From: DASUZB01 sp036377075
GTDB taxonomy: Bacteria; Actinomycetota; CALGFH01
Assembly (NCBI GenBank): GCA_036377075.1
Contig: DASUZB010000156.1
Span: 1-27,438, forward strand
Direction: 5' to 3'
Length of the DNA stretch: 27,438 nt
Shown: positions 14,907 to 22,623 of the stretch, one piece after another
How the letters are laid out: every line of letters starts with the position of its first letter
How positions within the stretch are numbered: the first letter of the stretch is position 1
Position numbers and translations under genes: made by a program
Notes under the pieces: model-generated
Told to the model about the DNA's origin: nothing
Databases searched by the model: none
Seen by the model: the letters and a program-made list of their open reading frames with translations, nothing else

Positions 14907-17027
14907 GTGCACCGCGCCCTCACGGTGGCCGCATTCGCCGCCATCTACCTCGTCCTCATCCGAGTCCTGCACCTGAACCTTATCCTGTCGCACACCACCG
15001 CTGCTGGCGGCGACATGGGCTCCCACCACTACGTGGCCGAGTTCCTGCGCACGCACCTGCTGCCGCACGGCAAGGTGACCGGCTGGGCGACCGGCTGGTT
15101 CGCCGGCATCCCCATGCTGACCTTCTACTTCCCCCTGCCCTACACGATGATCGCCGCGCTCAGCCCGGTGCTCGGCAGCCAGGTCGCGTTCAAGCTGGTC
15201 ACCGCGTCCGGGCTGTTCGCGCTGCCGCTGACCTGCTGGGGCGCCTTCCGGGTGCTGCGCCTGCCCGAACCGGCCCCGCTGCTCGCCGCCGCGGCCTCGG
15301 TGCCGTTCCTGTTCATGACCTCCTACACCATCTACGGCGGCAACATCGCCAGCACCATGGCGGGGGAGTTCCCCTTCGCGCTGTCGTTCGCGCTGCTGCC
15401 GCTCGCCCTGGCGCTGCTGTGGCGGGTGGTGGAGGAGGGCGGCCGTGGCTGGCGGGTCACCACCTTGGTGGTCGCGGCCCTGGTGCTGTCGCACATCCTC
15501 ACCACGATCGTGCTGGTCCTCGGCGCGACGGTGCTGCTGCTGCGGCCGACCCTGCGCGGCGTGGCGGCGGCGATCGGCCAGCTCGGCCGGGTGTTCGCGG
15601 TGGCGTTCTGCCTGGCGGCCTTCTGGGCGCTGCCGTTCATCGTGCGGATCAACTACACCGCGCACTTCGCCTGGACCCAGCTGACCGGCTACGGCGTGCT
15701 GTTCCCCGAGGAGCTGCGGCCGTACCTGCCGTTCACCCTGGTCGGCCTCGCCGCGGCGGCGCTGCGGGGCGAGCGCCGCGTGCTGCTGTTCGCCTGGCCA
15801 GGCACCGTGGCGGTGGCGGTGTACGCGCTGCTGGAGCGCTTCGTCCCCAAGGCGTCGCTGTGGAACGCGCGCATGCTGCCGTTCATCTACCTGTGCATGA
15901 TGCTGGTGGCCGCCTACGGCGCCGCGGTGGTGGTCGCCAAGGCGACCATGCTGCTGCAGCGCGGCACCGGCGTGCCGCTGCGGCTGGCCTACGTCGGCGT
16001 GACCCTGCTGCTGGTGCTCACGCCGGTGTACGGGTCCTGGCGCCACCGCGGCTTCGTCCCCGGCTGGTCGCAGTACAACTACGAGGGTTTCGAGGTCAAA
16101 CCCGGCTGGCCCGAGGCCAGGCAGCTGTTCGACACCCTGCGCGGGCTCCCAGAAGGTCGGGTGATGTGGGAGTTCAGCCGCGACTACGAGCGCTTCGGCA
16201 CCACCCGCACGCTCGAGAACATCCCCGTGTTCGCCGGCCGCGACAGCATGGAGGGGCTGCTGATCGAGTCGTCCATCAGCGCCCCGTTCCACTTCATCAA
16301 CCAGGCCGAGACGTCGCAGACCCAGACCCAGGCGGTCCCGGGCATCGAGTACCCCAGCTTCGACTTCGCCACCGGCCTGCGCCACCTGCGCATGTTCGGC
16401 GTGCGCTACTACGTGGGCTACACCGACCAGGCCAAGAAGGCCGCCAGGCAGGCCAAGCTGCCGGTGGTGGCGACCAGCGGCCACTTCGTGGTCTACGAGG
16501 TTGGCGACGGCCACCTGGTCGAGGTCCCGCCGTACCGGCCGGTGCTGCTCGACGACCCGGACTGGCGCGGCAACTCGCTGACCTGGTACCGCACGGCGAA
16601 GTGGCTGGACGTGCCGCTGGCGTACGCCTCCGCCTCCGACAAGGCCGCCAGGGCCGCCTTCGCCGACGCCGGCGGCCTGCCCATCCGGGAGCTGCCGCAC
16701 CAGGCCCTGCAGCGGCCGGGGCCGGTGCCCGCCCACATGGTCGGCAGCGACGCCCTGGAGTTCACCACCGACCGGATCGGCGAGCCGCACGTGGTCAAGG
16801 TCTCCTACTTCCCCAACTGGCACGTCGAGGGCGCCAAGGGCCCCTGGATGCTCTCGCCCAGCCTGATGGTGGTCGTGCCCACCCAGGCCCACGTGCGGCT
16901 GGTCTACCGCGACACCCCGGTCGACCTGGCCGGCAAGGCCCTCACCGTGGCCGGCGTCGCCGTCCTGGTGGTCCCGCTCCTGGTCGCCCGCGTGCGCCGC
17001 CGCCGGGCAGCCGAACCCCCCGCCTGA
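14907..17027 (+). CDS. PTPS-related (PF10131) multi-membrane protein, putative GT-C type
   Basis: GTG 14907 is the only standard start in frame and gives 706 residues, but it has no ribosome site. A strong GGGAGGAG (14830-14837) points instead to CTG 14844, which would add 21 residues. The N-terminal half holds about ten to twelve hydrophobic helices. GGDMGSHHYVAEFL in the first outer loop and GWATGWFAGIPMLTFYFPLPY are typical of the 6-pyruvoyl-tetrahydropterin-synthase-related membrane family, named by similarity only and with no pterin role shown. Residues about 390-680 are a large soluble outer domain, followed by a last helix and a basic tail. It starts divergently from DUF2079 copy 2. 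A role in transferring lipid-linked sugars to an outer acceptor is inferred from topology and neighbours. Confidence 0.85.
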   Translation: MHRALTVAAFAAIYLVLIRVLHLNLILSHTTAAGGDMGSHHYVAEFLRTHLLPHGKVTGWATGWFAGIPMLTFYFPLPYTMIAALSPVLGSQVAFKLVTASGLFALPLTCWGAFRVLRLPEPAPLLAAAASVPFLFMTSYTIYGGNIASTMAGEFPFALSFALLPLALALLWRVVEEGGRGWRVTTLVVAALVLSHILTTIVLVLGATVLLLRPTLRGVAAAIGQLGRVFAVAFCLAAFWALPFIVRINYTAHFAWTQLTGYGVLFPEELRPYLPFTLVGLAAAALRGERRVLLFAWPGTVAVAVYALLERFVPKASLWNARMLPFIYLCMMLVAAYGAAVVVAKATMLLQRGTGVPLRLAYVGVTLLLVLTPVYGSWRHRGFVPGWSQYNYEGFEVKPGWPEARQLFDTLRGLPEGRVMWEFSRDYERFGTTRTLENIPVFAGRDSMEGLLIESSISAPFHFINQAETSQTQTQAVPGIEYPSFDFATGLRHLRMFGVRYYVGYTDQAKKAARQAKLPVVATSGHFVVYEVGDGHLVEVPPYRPVLLDDPDWRGNSLTWYRTAKWLDVPLAYASASDKAARAAFADAGGLPIRELPHQALQRPGPVPAHMVGSDALEFTTDRIGEPHVVKVSYFPNWHVEGAKGPWMLSPSLMVVVPTQAHVRLVYRDTPVDLAGKALTVAGVAVLVVPLLVARVRRRRAAEPPA

Positions 17028-17184
17028 CCACCTGGAGCGCCCTTCCCCCCACGTCGCTCATGTGTAGTCCATTGGCCGGTCTGGTAACGTCATGCGACGT
17101 CCGGTGCCCCTCCCCGGGCACTGGACCCGCGCCTTGGCGCCCGGCCGCCGGCAGCGAGGCTCGCAGAAAGGTTGCTCGGAACCC
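17028..17184 (+). promoter_or_regulatory. ftsE upstream region with an extended -10 promoter
   Basis: TGGTAACGT (17082-17090) fits an extended -10 (TG, one base, TANNNT). Transcription would begin around 17097, leaving a leader of about 88 bases before ftsE. No strong -35 is seen. There is no clear terminator after the preceding gene. Confidence 0.4.
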
Positions 17185-17871
17185 GTGATCAAGCTCGAAC
17201 ATGTCACCAAGGTCTACGGCTCCGACGTGGTCGCGCTCGACGACGTCTCGGTCGAGGTCAACAAGGGTGAATTCGTCTTCATCGTCGGCCAGTCGGGCTC
17301 GGGCAAGTCCACCTTCCTGCGCCTGCTGACCAAGGAGGACAAGCCCTCCAGCGGGCGCATCTGGGTGGCCGGCAAGGAGCTCAACCGGCTCGCCTCCTGG
17401 AAGGTGCCGGCGCTGCGCCGCGCCATCGGCTGCGTCTTCCAGGACTTCAAGCTGCTGTCGAACAAGACGGTGCGCGAGAACGTCGCCTTCGCCCTCGAGG
17501 TCATCGGCCAGCGTCGCCACAACATCGAGCGGACCGTCCCGGAGGTGCTCAAGCTGGTCGGCCTCTCCGACAAGGCCGAGCGCTTCCCGCACGAGCTCTC
17601 CGGCGGCGAGCAGCAGCGCGTCTCGATCGCGCGCGCGTTCGTCAACCGGCCCCTGATCATGCTCTGCGACGAGCCCAGCGGAAACCTCGACCCGACCACC
17701 ACCGAAGACATCATGAAGCTGCTGGAGCGGATCAACCGCACCGGGACCACCGTGGTCATGGCAACCCACGACCAGCGCATCGTCGACGCGATGCGCAAGC
17801 GCGTGGTCGAGCTCGAGCACGGCAAAGTCATCAGGGACCAGGAGCGAGGAGCGTACGACCTTGGCGTTTAG
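17185..17871 (+). CDS. ftsE: Cell-division ABC ATPase FtsE
   Basis: GTG 17185 starts MIKLEHVTKVYG and gives 228 residues, the standard FtsE size. The longer upstream frame (from 17092) is not protein-like. Walker A GQSGSGKST is at 35-43 with Lys41, the signature LSGGEQQR starts at 138, and Walker B has Asp162-Glu163 in LCDEPSGNLD. The H-loop is in VVMATHD. FtsE binds ATP and drives FtsX, which in actinobacteria activates peptidoglycan hydrolases (RipC type) across the membrane. Its last 11 bases overlap ftsX. The ribosome site is weak (AAAGG, 13 bases away). Confidence 0.97.
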   Translation: MIKLEHVTKVYGSDVVALDDVSVEVNKGEFVFIVGQSGSGKSTFLRLLTKEDKPSSGRIWVAGKELNRLASWKVPALRRAIGCVFQDFKLLSNKTVRENVAFALEVIGQRRHNIERTVPEVLKLVGLSDKAERFPHELSGGEQQRVSIARAFVNRPLIMLCDEPSGNLDPTTTEDIMKLLERINRTGTTVVMATHDQRIVDAMRKRVVELEHGKVIRDQERGAYDLGV

Positions 17872-18778
17872 GTTCTCCTACATCGCAATCGAGGCCTACC
17901 GGGGCTTCCGCCGCAACCTGCTCCTGGCGTTGTCGCTGGTCATCATCGTGGCGATCAGCCTCACCCTGTTCGGCATCGCCCTGCTCGCCGGCCGCCAGGT
18001 CGAGCTGTCCTTCGGCTACTGGTCGAACAAGATCGAGGTCTCGGTCTTCCTGCGCAACGACATCACCGCCGAGCAGCGCGACACCCTGCGCCAGCAGCTG
18101 CAGACCCTGCCGGTGGTGCAGACGGTGTTCTACGAGTCCAAGCAGCAGGCCTACGAGCGCTTCCGCGAGCAGTTCAAGGACTCCCAGGACATCTGGCGCA
18201 ACGTCACCCCCAACGCGCTGCCCGAGAGCTTCCGCATCAAGCTCAAGGACCCCGCGCAGTTCGCCCAGGTCCACGACCGCTTCTGCAACGGCGTGCTCGA
18301 CGACCGCGGCAAGGAGCAGTGCACCCAGGGGATCGACCAGATCGTCGACCAGAAGCGGCTGGTCGAGCGGCTCTTCGCCGTCCTCAACCTGCTGCGCAAC
18401 TCCTTCCTGGTGCTCGCCGCGGTGCTCGGCGTCGCCGCGGTGGTGCTGATCGCGGTGACCGTGCGGGTGGCCGCGTTCGCGCGCCGCAAGGAGACGCAGA
18501 TCATGAAGCTGGTCGGCGCGAGCAACACCTACATCCGGCTGCCGTTCCTCGCCGAGGGCGTGTTCGCCGGGATCCTCGGCGCCGCCGTCTCCTTCGTGCT
18601 GCTCCGGGCCGGTATGTACTACCTCGAGCGGGTCCGCGACCAGGTCGCCATCTTCAAGGTCCTGCCGATCGTGGGGATGAGCGACTTCTACTCGTCCTGG
18701 CTGATCCTGCTCGCCTTCGGCGTGGTCGCCTCCGCCATCGCCAGCCTGCTGGCGCTGCGCAAGTACGTCCGCGTCTAG
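17861..18778 (+). CDS. ftsX: Cell-division permease-like protein FtsX
   Basis: TTG 17861 has AGGAG (17847-17851) nine bases before it and overlaps the ftsE end, so the pair is coupled. The 305-residue protein has the FtsX layout: cytoplasmic N-terminus, helix 1 (about 20-43), an outer domain (about 45-175), then helices at about 180-203, 228-250 and 279-298. The cytoplasmic turn RRKETQIMKLVGAS is the FtsX hallmark. The outer domain holds two cysteines (142 and 154) that could form a disulfide. FtsX transmits FtsE ATP cycles to outer cell-wall hydrolases. Confidence 0.96.
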   Translation: MAFRFSYIAIEAYRGFRRNLLLALSLVIIVAISLTLFGIALLAGRQVELSFGYWSNKIEVSVFLRNDITAEQRDTLRQQLQTLPVVQTVFYESKQQAYERFREQFKDSQDIWRNVTPNALPESFRIKLKDPAQFAQVHDRFCNGVLDDRGKEQCTQGIDQIVDQKRLVERLFAVLNLLRNSFLVLAAVLGVAAVVLIAVTVRVAAFARRKETQIMKLVGASNTYIRLPFLAEGVFAGILGAAVSFVLLRAGMYYLERVRDQVAIFKVLPIVGMSDFYSSWLILLAFGVVASAIASLLALRKYVRV

Positions 18779-18783
18779 AGGTA

Positions 18784-19254
18784 ATGCCGCGCCGCCAGCC
18801 GCCCGGGACGATCGCCACCAACCGCCGGGCGCGCCACGACTACGAGATCCTCGACCACGTCGAGGCGGGCATCGTGCTGCGCGGCAGCGAGGTCAAGACC
18901 CTGCGGGAGGGCAAGGCGTCGCTGCAGGACGCGTACGCGGCGATCCAGGACGGCGACGTGGTCCTGTACATGCAGATCCCCGCCTACTCCCACACCGGCT
19001 ACGAGGGCCACGAGCCCACCCGGCCGCGCAAGCTGCTGCTGCACCGCAAGGAGATCGAGCAGCTCGCCAGGCGGGTGAACGAGCGCGGCCTCACCCTGGT
19101 GCCGCTGCGCCTGTACTTCAAGCAGCAGCTCGTCAAGGTGGAGCTCGGCGTCGCCCGCGGCCGCCGCGCCTACGACAAGCGCCAGGCGATCGCCAAGCGG
19201 GACGCAGCCCGGGAGATGGACCGCGTCCGCAAGGTGCGCAGCCGCGGTGCCTGA
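18784..19254 (+). CDS. smpB: SsrA-binding protein SmpB
   Basis: ATG 18784 lies five bases after ftsX, with GAGG immediately upstream, and gives 156 residues. SmpB binds the tRNA-like part of tmRNA and brings it to stalled ribosomes. Signature stretches are IATNRRARHDYEIL, GIVLRGSEVKTLREGKASL, HEPTRPRKLLLHRKEIEQL and the basic C-terminal tail YDKRQAIAKRDAAREMDR, which enters the mRNA channel. Its partner RNA gene ssrA starts 36 bases later, the usual actinobacterial order. Confidence 0.97.
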   Translation: MPRRQPPGTIATNRRARHDYEILDHVEAGIVLRGSEVKTLREGKASLQDAYAAIQDGDVVLYMQIPAYSHTGYEGHEPTRPRKLLLHRKEIEQLARRVNERGLTLVPLRLYFKQQLVKVELGVARGRRAYDKRQAIAKRDAAREMDRVRKVRSRGA

Positions 19255-19262
19255 CCGTTCGC

Positions 19263-19268
19263 TACACT
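19263..19268 (+). promoter_or_regulatory. ssrA: Predicted -10 box for ssrA
   Basis: TACACT fits TANNNT and would start transcription near 19275, giving a 16-base 5' leader for RNase P to remove. A TTGACA at 19276-19281 is too close to the mature 5' end to act as the -35 of this gene. Confidence 0.35.
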
Positions 19269-19290
19269 GGTCCGGTTGACAACTGCACAT

Positions 19291-19646
19291 GGGGGTGCCT
19301 GGGTTCGACCGTGACGGATCGATCCAGGGGAAGCGAGCCGGAGTTCGCGGGGCTTCGTAACAAACCGCGAAAACCAAAAGCGCCAAGGACAACGCCTACG
19401 CGCTCGCTGCCTGATCTAATCAGGTAGCCGTCCACCGCTCTTCGCCTGCGGGAGCGGACCGGGCGACCTAAGCAGGCTCACCCGGGGCGGGGCGCCCGCC
19501 GTCGTCCCGGGGACACCTTCAGCGGGCTAGGACCGGGGAGCGGTGCCGTCGGACAGCCCCGGTCCGAACCTGACCCGACGGCTGCGCTCGGAGAAGCCCT
19601 GGTACGACGTCATGGGACGGGGGTTCGAGTCCCCCCACCTCCACCA
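19291..19646 (+). ncRNA. ssrA: Transfer-messenger RNA (tmRNA)
   Basis: The 5' end GGGGGTGCCTGGGTTCGAC and the 3' end, T-arm GGGGG-TTCGAGT-CCCCC followed by CACCTCC-A-CCA, are diagnostic. The first seven bases pair with 19636-19642 (one G-U), and CCA is encoded. The length is 356 bases. The tag frame starts at GCC 19382 and ends at TGA 19412-19414, encoding AKDNAYALAA. The end YALAA is the signal for ClpXP and related proteases. Directly after it, CCTGATCTAATCAGG forms the expected small helix. It rescues stalled ribosomes together with SmpB. Confidence 0.97.
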
Positions 19647-19676
19647 CGAGAGCCTGGTCGGGAGACCAGGCTCTCG
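19647..19676 (+). terminator. ssrA: ssrA terminator hairpin
   Basis: CGAGAGCCTGGTC (19647-19659) and GACCAGGCTCTCG (19664-19676) form a perfect 13-bp stem with loop GGGA, starting right after the encoded CCA. The following bases are only weakly T-rich. Confidence 0.8.
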
Positions 19677-19820
19677 CTGTCTGGGACGTCGACCGTCCGA
19701 TGACTGAATCGTGGAGGAGCCGCGGCCGAGCGACAAGGCGCCAACTGCTCGAGCGGTTGAGCTGTCAACCCTGGCCACGCGACTAGCGGTGACCTGGCGT
19801 TCTGCGGGCCGATTCGGTGG

Positions 19821-20111
19821 CTAGTGCGCTGAGTCTTGGTCGGGAGGATGCGCTCCGAGAGCGTCTTCCAAGACGAGTCGTGCTCTTTCGGGCACCGGCT
19901 CGTCGGGGAACACATCGGCGCACACTGCCAAGACCTGTTCCACGGAGGTCAGGCCGAGGCGTTGGATCAGGAAGCGGACGTCGTCGCCGTCACGGCGCCG
20001 GGCGGCCAGGACCTTCATCGCGACGACGCCGCGGCGGGCGAGTCGATCGCCCAGCCGGCCGAAGGCGTCCTCGATCGCACGCCGGTCCAGCAGCGGCTCG
20101 GCACTGCTCAC
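19821..20111 (-). pseudogene. Internally deleted nucleotidyltransferase (DUF6036-like) of a toxin-antitoxin-type pair
   Basis: GTG 20111 overlaps the upstream gene's stop by four bases (GTGA) and the frame gives only 96 residues. The N-terminus (LLDRRAIEDAFGRLGDRLARRGVV) and C-terminus (AMKVLAARRRDGDDVRFLIQRLGL, then CADVFPDEPVPERARLVLEDAL) resemble the two ends of DUF6036-type nucleotidyltransferases, as I recall them. In that family a segment of roughly 80 residues with the catalytic GG...DID-type motif lies between them. Here the two ends are joined in frame at about residue 31, so the enzyme should be inactive. Whether it is still translated is unknown. The family assignment is from memory and needs a search. 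Confidence 0.6.
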
Positions 20112-20512
20112 GCGACGTCCAGTTCGTGGGCCGCGACGAAGACGCCACGGCGCCGGAACGCGGCCGGGGCGTGGACGACCGCGTCGACCCGGGCGGCCGG
20201 AGTGTTGAACGGGAACCAGAAGCGCCGCAGTCGCCGCGGCTCGCTCCACGCCGGCGCGCCACGCCCATCCTGGGCGGCGAGGTGCTCGGCGAGCGCGGCG
20301 ACCAGGACGTCCCAGCGCTCGTCCCCCGTGCCAGGGGGCTCATCGACCAGCAGCCGGAAGCGAGCCTCGACCGGTTCCCAGCGGTACTCCTCCAGGAACT
20401 CGGCGACCAGCCTCCACTTCGCAGACTGGTCGGCGTCCGCGAGCAGCGTAGCGAGTTCGGCAAGCGTCATTCCCCGATACGGCCTCAGGCGGCTGCTCTG
20501 GTCCATGGCCAT
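20108..20512 (-). CDS. Partner protein of the nucleotidyltransferase-like gene, unknown function
   Basis: The frame from ATG 20512 gives 134 residues. ATG 20470 (MTLAELATLLADADQSAKW) is an equally plausible start, 14 residues later, where protein-like sequence begins. No membrane segment or signal is present. The pattern AKWRLVAEFLEEYRWEPVEAR, then DERWDVLVAALAEHLA and AAFRRRGVFVAAHELDVA, is one I associate with proteins encoded directly before DUF6036-type nucleotidyltransferases. It may be the antitoxin half of an AbiE-like pair, but that is inference. It is coupled by a GTGA overlap to the deleted gene downstream and faces away from an AT-rich control region. Confidence 0.75.
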   Translation of the reverse strand: MAMDQSSRLRPYRGMTLAELATLLADADQSAKWRLVAEFLEEYRWEPVEARFRLLVDEPPGTGDERWDVLVAALAEHLAAQDGRGAPAWSEPRRLRRFWFPFNTPAARVDAVVHAPAAFRRRGVFVAAHELDVA

Positions 20513-20579
20513 TACCGTAGCCCAAGTCTTCAGTCGCCGTACGGGCCAATCCCAGTTTGAATCGAACGTAGGTTCCTAG

Positions 20580-20609
20580 TTGTCCGCATAGCCTGTTTAT
20601 TACTAAAAT
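20580..20609 (+). promoter_or_regulatory. Predicted promoter in an AT-rich patch
   Basis: TTGTCC (20580-20585) and TAAAAT (20604-20609) are 18 bases apart. The block 20588-20620 is the most AT-rich stretch I noticed in the window. It reads toward the small ORF at 20655. Confidence 0.45.
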
Positions 20610-20654
20610 ACCCTTTCGTTACGCTCTCGTAGTCTCCTGCGGACAGGAGCGGTC

Positions 20655-20885
20655 GTGCCGGACTGGCGAGACGAAGTAAGCAGCGCGGTCGATGCCTGGC
20701 TCGGGACGATGGTGCCCACCGCCGAAGGCGGGTTGCGGAGGTCGCGTGACGGAATCACGGAGCAGGCATGCGCCGACCGTAGCAACCATTACCGCGCACC
20801 GATCGCCCGGCCGGCGGAGGCAGGCCGCCGGCCTGCCTCCGCGCGCACTTCATGGTCGCCGGGCTGTCCGGTCGCGGCGGGCTAG
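20655..20885 (+). CDS. Small orphan ORF, possibly a gene remnant
   Basis: GTG 20655 has AGGAG at 20645-20649 and a promoter-like pair about 45 bases further up. The first 30 residues (PDWRDEVSSAVDAWLGTMVP, then GLRRSRDGITEQA) look protein-like. The rest is low-complexity and runs across the 20814-20842 hairpin, ending over the stop of the opposite gene. I recognise no family. It may be the 5' end of a lost gene. Confidence 0.35.
   Translation: MPDWRDEVSSAVDAWLGTMVPTAEGGLRRSRDGITEQACADRSNHYRAPIARPAEAGRRPASARTSWSPGCPVAAG
20814..20842. terminator. Stem-loop downstream of the LVIVD-repeat gene
   Basis: GCGGAGGCAGGCC (20814-20826) and GGCCTGCCTCCGC (20830-20842) form a perfect 13-bp stem with a 3-base loop. 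It lies 40 bases past the stop of the minus-strand gene. No T-run is visible. Confidence 0.65.
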
Positions 20886-22468
20886 CGGGTGGCCGCCCCA
20901 GGGACCGCGAAGGCCGGGCAGACCAGCGAGTAGCCCGCGTCGCGTACCGGTCGCGCCGCGAGCGGGTCGCGGGCCGCGCGTGGCTCCTGCACCGTCGGCA
21001 GGGTCGCGGCGGCGGACGGTCCACCCTTCAGGCGCAGGACCTCGATGCCGCGGCTCATGTCGAACAGGTAGATCAGGTCGCCGCCCCAGGCCGTGTCCCA
21101 CGACAGCGAGCTGGGGTTGGTCGTCGCGTCGGTCCCGGTCACGTAGTAGTAGCCGACCTGCCGCAGGTTCCTGGCGTCGGACGCGTCGACCACGCGAAGC
21201 CCCTGGCCGTACCAGGCGGCCGCGAGCGTCGAGCCCGACAGCTCGAAGTAGTGCGCCGAGCAGGAGTCGATCGGCGCGGTCGTGTCGCCGGCGTCCTGGG
21301 TCGGGTGGAACGCGCTCAGGGCGGTCATCCGGTAGGGGTGCTCCGGCGTGGAGTTCACCGCGGGGACGCCACCCAGCGAGTCGGTGATGTCCGCCGCGAC
21401 GATGCGTCCGCCCTGGTCGCAGGGCTCGGTGAAGTCCTCCTCGGTCATCAGCGCGACGTTGCCGTCCTTGACGCCCGACGCCCGCACCTTGCCGTTCAGC
21501 GGCCGGGTCGAGTTGTGGATGAAGTCGGTCTGCGGCTGGGCGACGCCGTCGGAGCCGCCCTGGATGCCGCCGCCGGCGACGAGCACCGGGTCCCACGGCT
21601 TGGCGACGCGGAGCTTGCCCGTTCGCGGGTCCCGCCACATGCCCCGGGTCGCGTAGCCGAGCAGGCCGCCGCGCCCGCTCACCCAGGCGAATCCGGCCGC
21701 GTCGACGTCGACGTCGTGCGAGTAGTCGGTCAGCCCGTCGTTGCGCCACAGGTCGATCGGCTTGGGGAACGTCTCCGGGTGGGCCGGGTCCTTGAGGTTG
21801 GTGACCCAGATCGGCCGGCCGTCGCCCCTGCCGCCCGGCGTGAACGGCCCGAGGTAGGCGAGGTCGTTGCGGCGGGCCGGACCGCCGGTCCAGACGTAGT
21901 CGCAGTCCTCGATGCAGCTGGTCGTGTGGCCGACGGGGAGCTCGACGAAGTCGCCGACCTGGCGCAGCTGCTCGGGGTCCGCGTAGGAGATGACGTAGAA
22001 GCCGGACCGGCAGCCGGGGTTGCGGGTCTTGGAGCTGGACGTGCCGATGCCGGGGCAGCTCGCCTGGTCCACGTCGTCGTGGCGCGGGTCGAGCGCGCCG
22101 ATGATGAGCTTGCGCTTGACGTCGAGCTCCATGTCCTCGTCCTGCCAGTAGCCGTTCGGGCCGAGGACCTCGGGCGGCTGGAACGTGTCGAGCAGCCGTG
22201 GCGCGGCGGGGTTGCTAACGTCGTAGGTCTTGAAGCCGTAGCGGCCGGTGGTGACGAGGACGTCCCGCCCGCCGACCCGGTCGAGCTTGCCCTCGACGAT
22301 CCCCGACGAGTCGGGCACGCGGGCGAGGTACTCGAGCGAGTCGGAGATCTGGGCGCCGGGGGGCGGGCCGGCGGCGAGGGCGGGTGACTCGGCGACCAGG
22401 GCGGTCGTCGCTACGGTCAGGGCCGCGGCAAGGGCGGCCACCATGACGGATCCCAGCCTGACGGTCAC
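20882..22468 (-). CDS. Secreted LVIVD-repeat protein (predicted beta-propeller)
   Basis: GTG 22468 is chosen over ATG 22537 because AAGGAGGT stands just before it and a normal signal peptide follows (hydrophobic core MVAALAAALTVATTALVA, cut near SPALAA). The product is 528 residues. Repeated units of the LVIVD type are visible: DVLVTTGRYGFKTYDVSNPAAPRLL, then GLRVVDASDARNLRQVGYY, and the late DLIYLFDMSRGIEVLRLKG. Such repeats form propeller blades in exported proteins. Cysteines are paired and few. Family members have no established enzyme activity that I know of, and binding or scaffolding is likely. It stands alone, divergent from the exonuclease III gene. Confidence 0.85.
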   Translation of the reverse strand: MTVRLGSVMVAALAAALTVATTALVAESPALAAGPPPGAQISDSLEYLARVPDSSGIVEGKLDRVGGRDVLVTTGRYGFKTYDVSNPAAPRLLDTFQPPEVLGPNGYWQDEDMELDVKRKLIIGALDPRHDDVDQASCPGIGTSSSKTRNPGCRSGFYVISYADPEQLRQVGDFVELPVGHTTSCIEDCDYVWTGGPARRNDLAYLGPFTPGGRGDGRPIWVTNLKDPAHPETFPKPIDLWRNDGLTDYSHDVDVDAAGFAWVSGRGGLLGYATRGMWRDPRTGKLRVAKPWDPVLVAGGGIQGGSDGVAQPQTDFIHNSTRPLNGKVRASGVKDGNVALMTEEDFTEPCDQGGRIVAADITDSLGGVPAVNSTPEHPYRMTALSAFHPTQDAGDTTAPIDSCSAHYFELSGSTLAAAWYGQGLRVVDASDARNLRQVGYYYVTGTDATTNPSSLSWDTAWGGDLIYLFDMSRGIEVLRLKGGPSAAATLPTVQEPRAARDPLAARPVRDAGYSLVCPAFAVPGAATR

Positions 22469-22623
22469 CGGACCTCCTTCCACGGGGCGGCCGGCCTCGC
22501 CGCGGCGCGTATCCGGCGCGGTATCGTAGTCGGCCACCCTCGCTCGGTCAGCGGGGGCCCCCCGCGATGATTCCCCGGAATCGCCGCATCGAAAGGTGCC
22601 GGGCAGGTTTGCCCGTGGGCGGT

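Noticed and set aside
14787..16892. Long minus-strand frame opposite the PF10131 gene
   Set aside because: His/Gln/Arg-rich shadow translation; the plus strand encodes recognisable membrane helices.
19527..19915. Minus-strand frames across ssrA (including WWRWGDSNPRP-like sequence)
   Set aside because: They are the antisense of the tmRNA T-arm and 3' end. This is a well-known false protein pattern opposite tRNA-like sequences.
20540..20580. Possible tRNA or ssrA-derived attachment repeat on the minus strand (GTTCGATTC)
   Set aside because: Only the T-loop-like letters match. No paired T-stem, acceptor stem or CCA is present, and there is no longer match to the ssrA 3' end.
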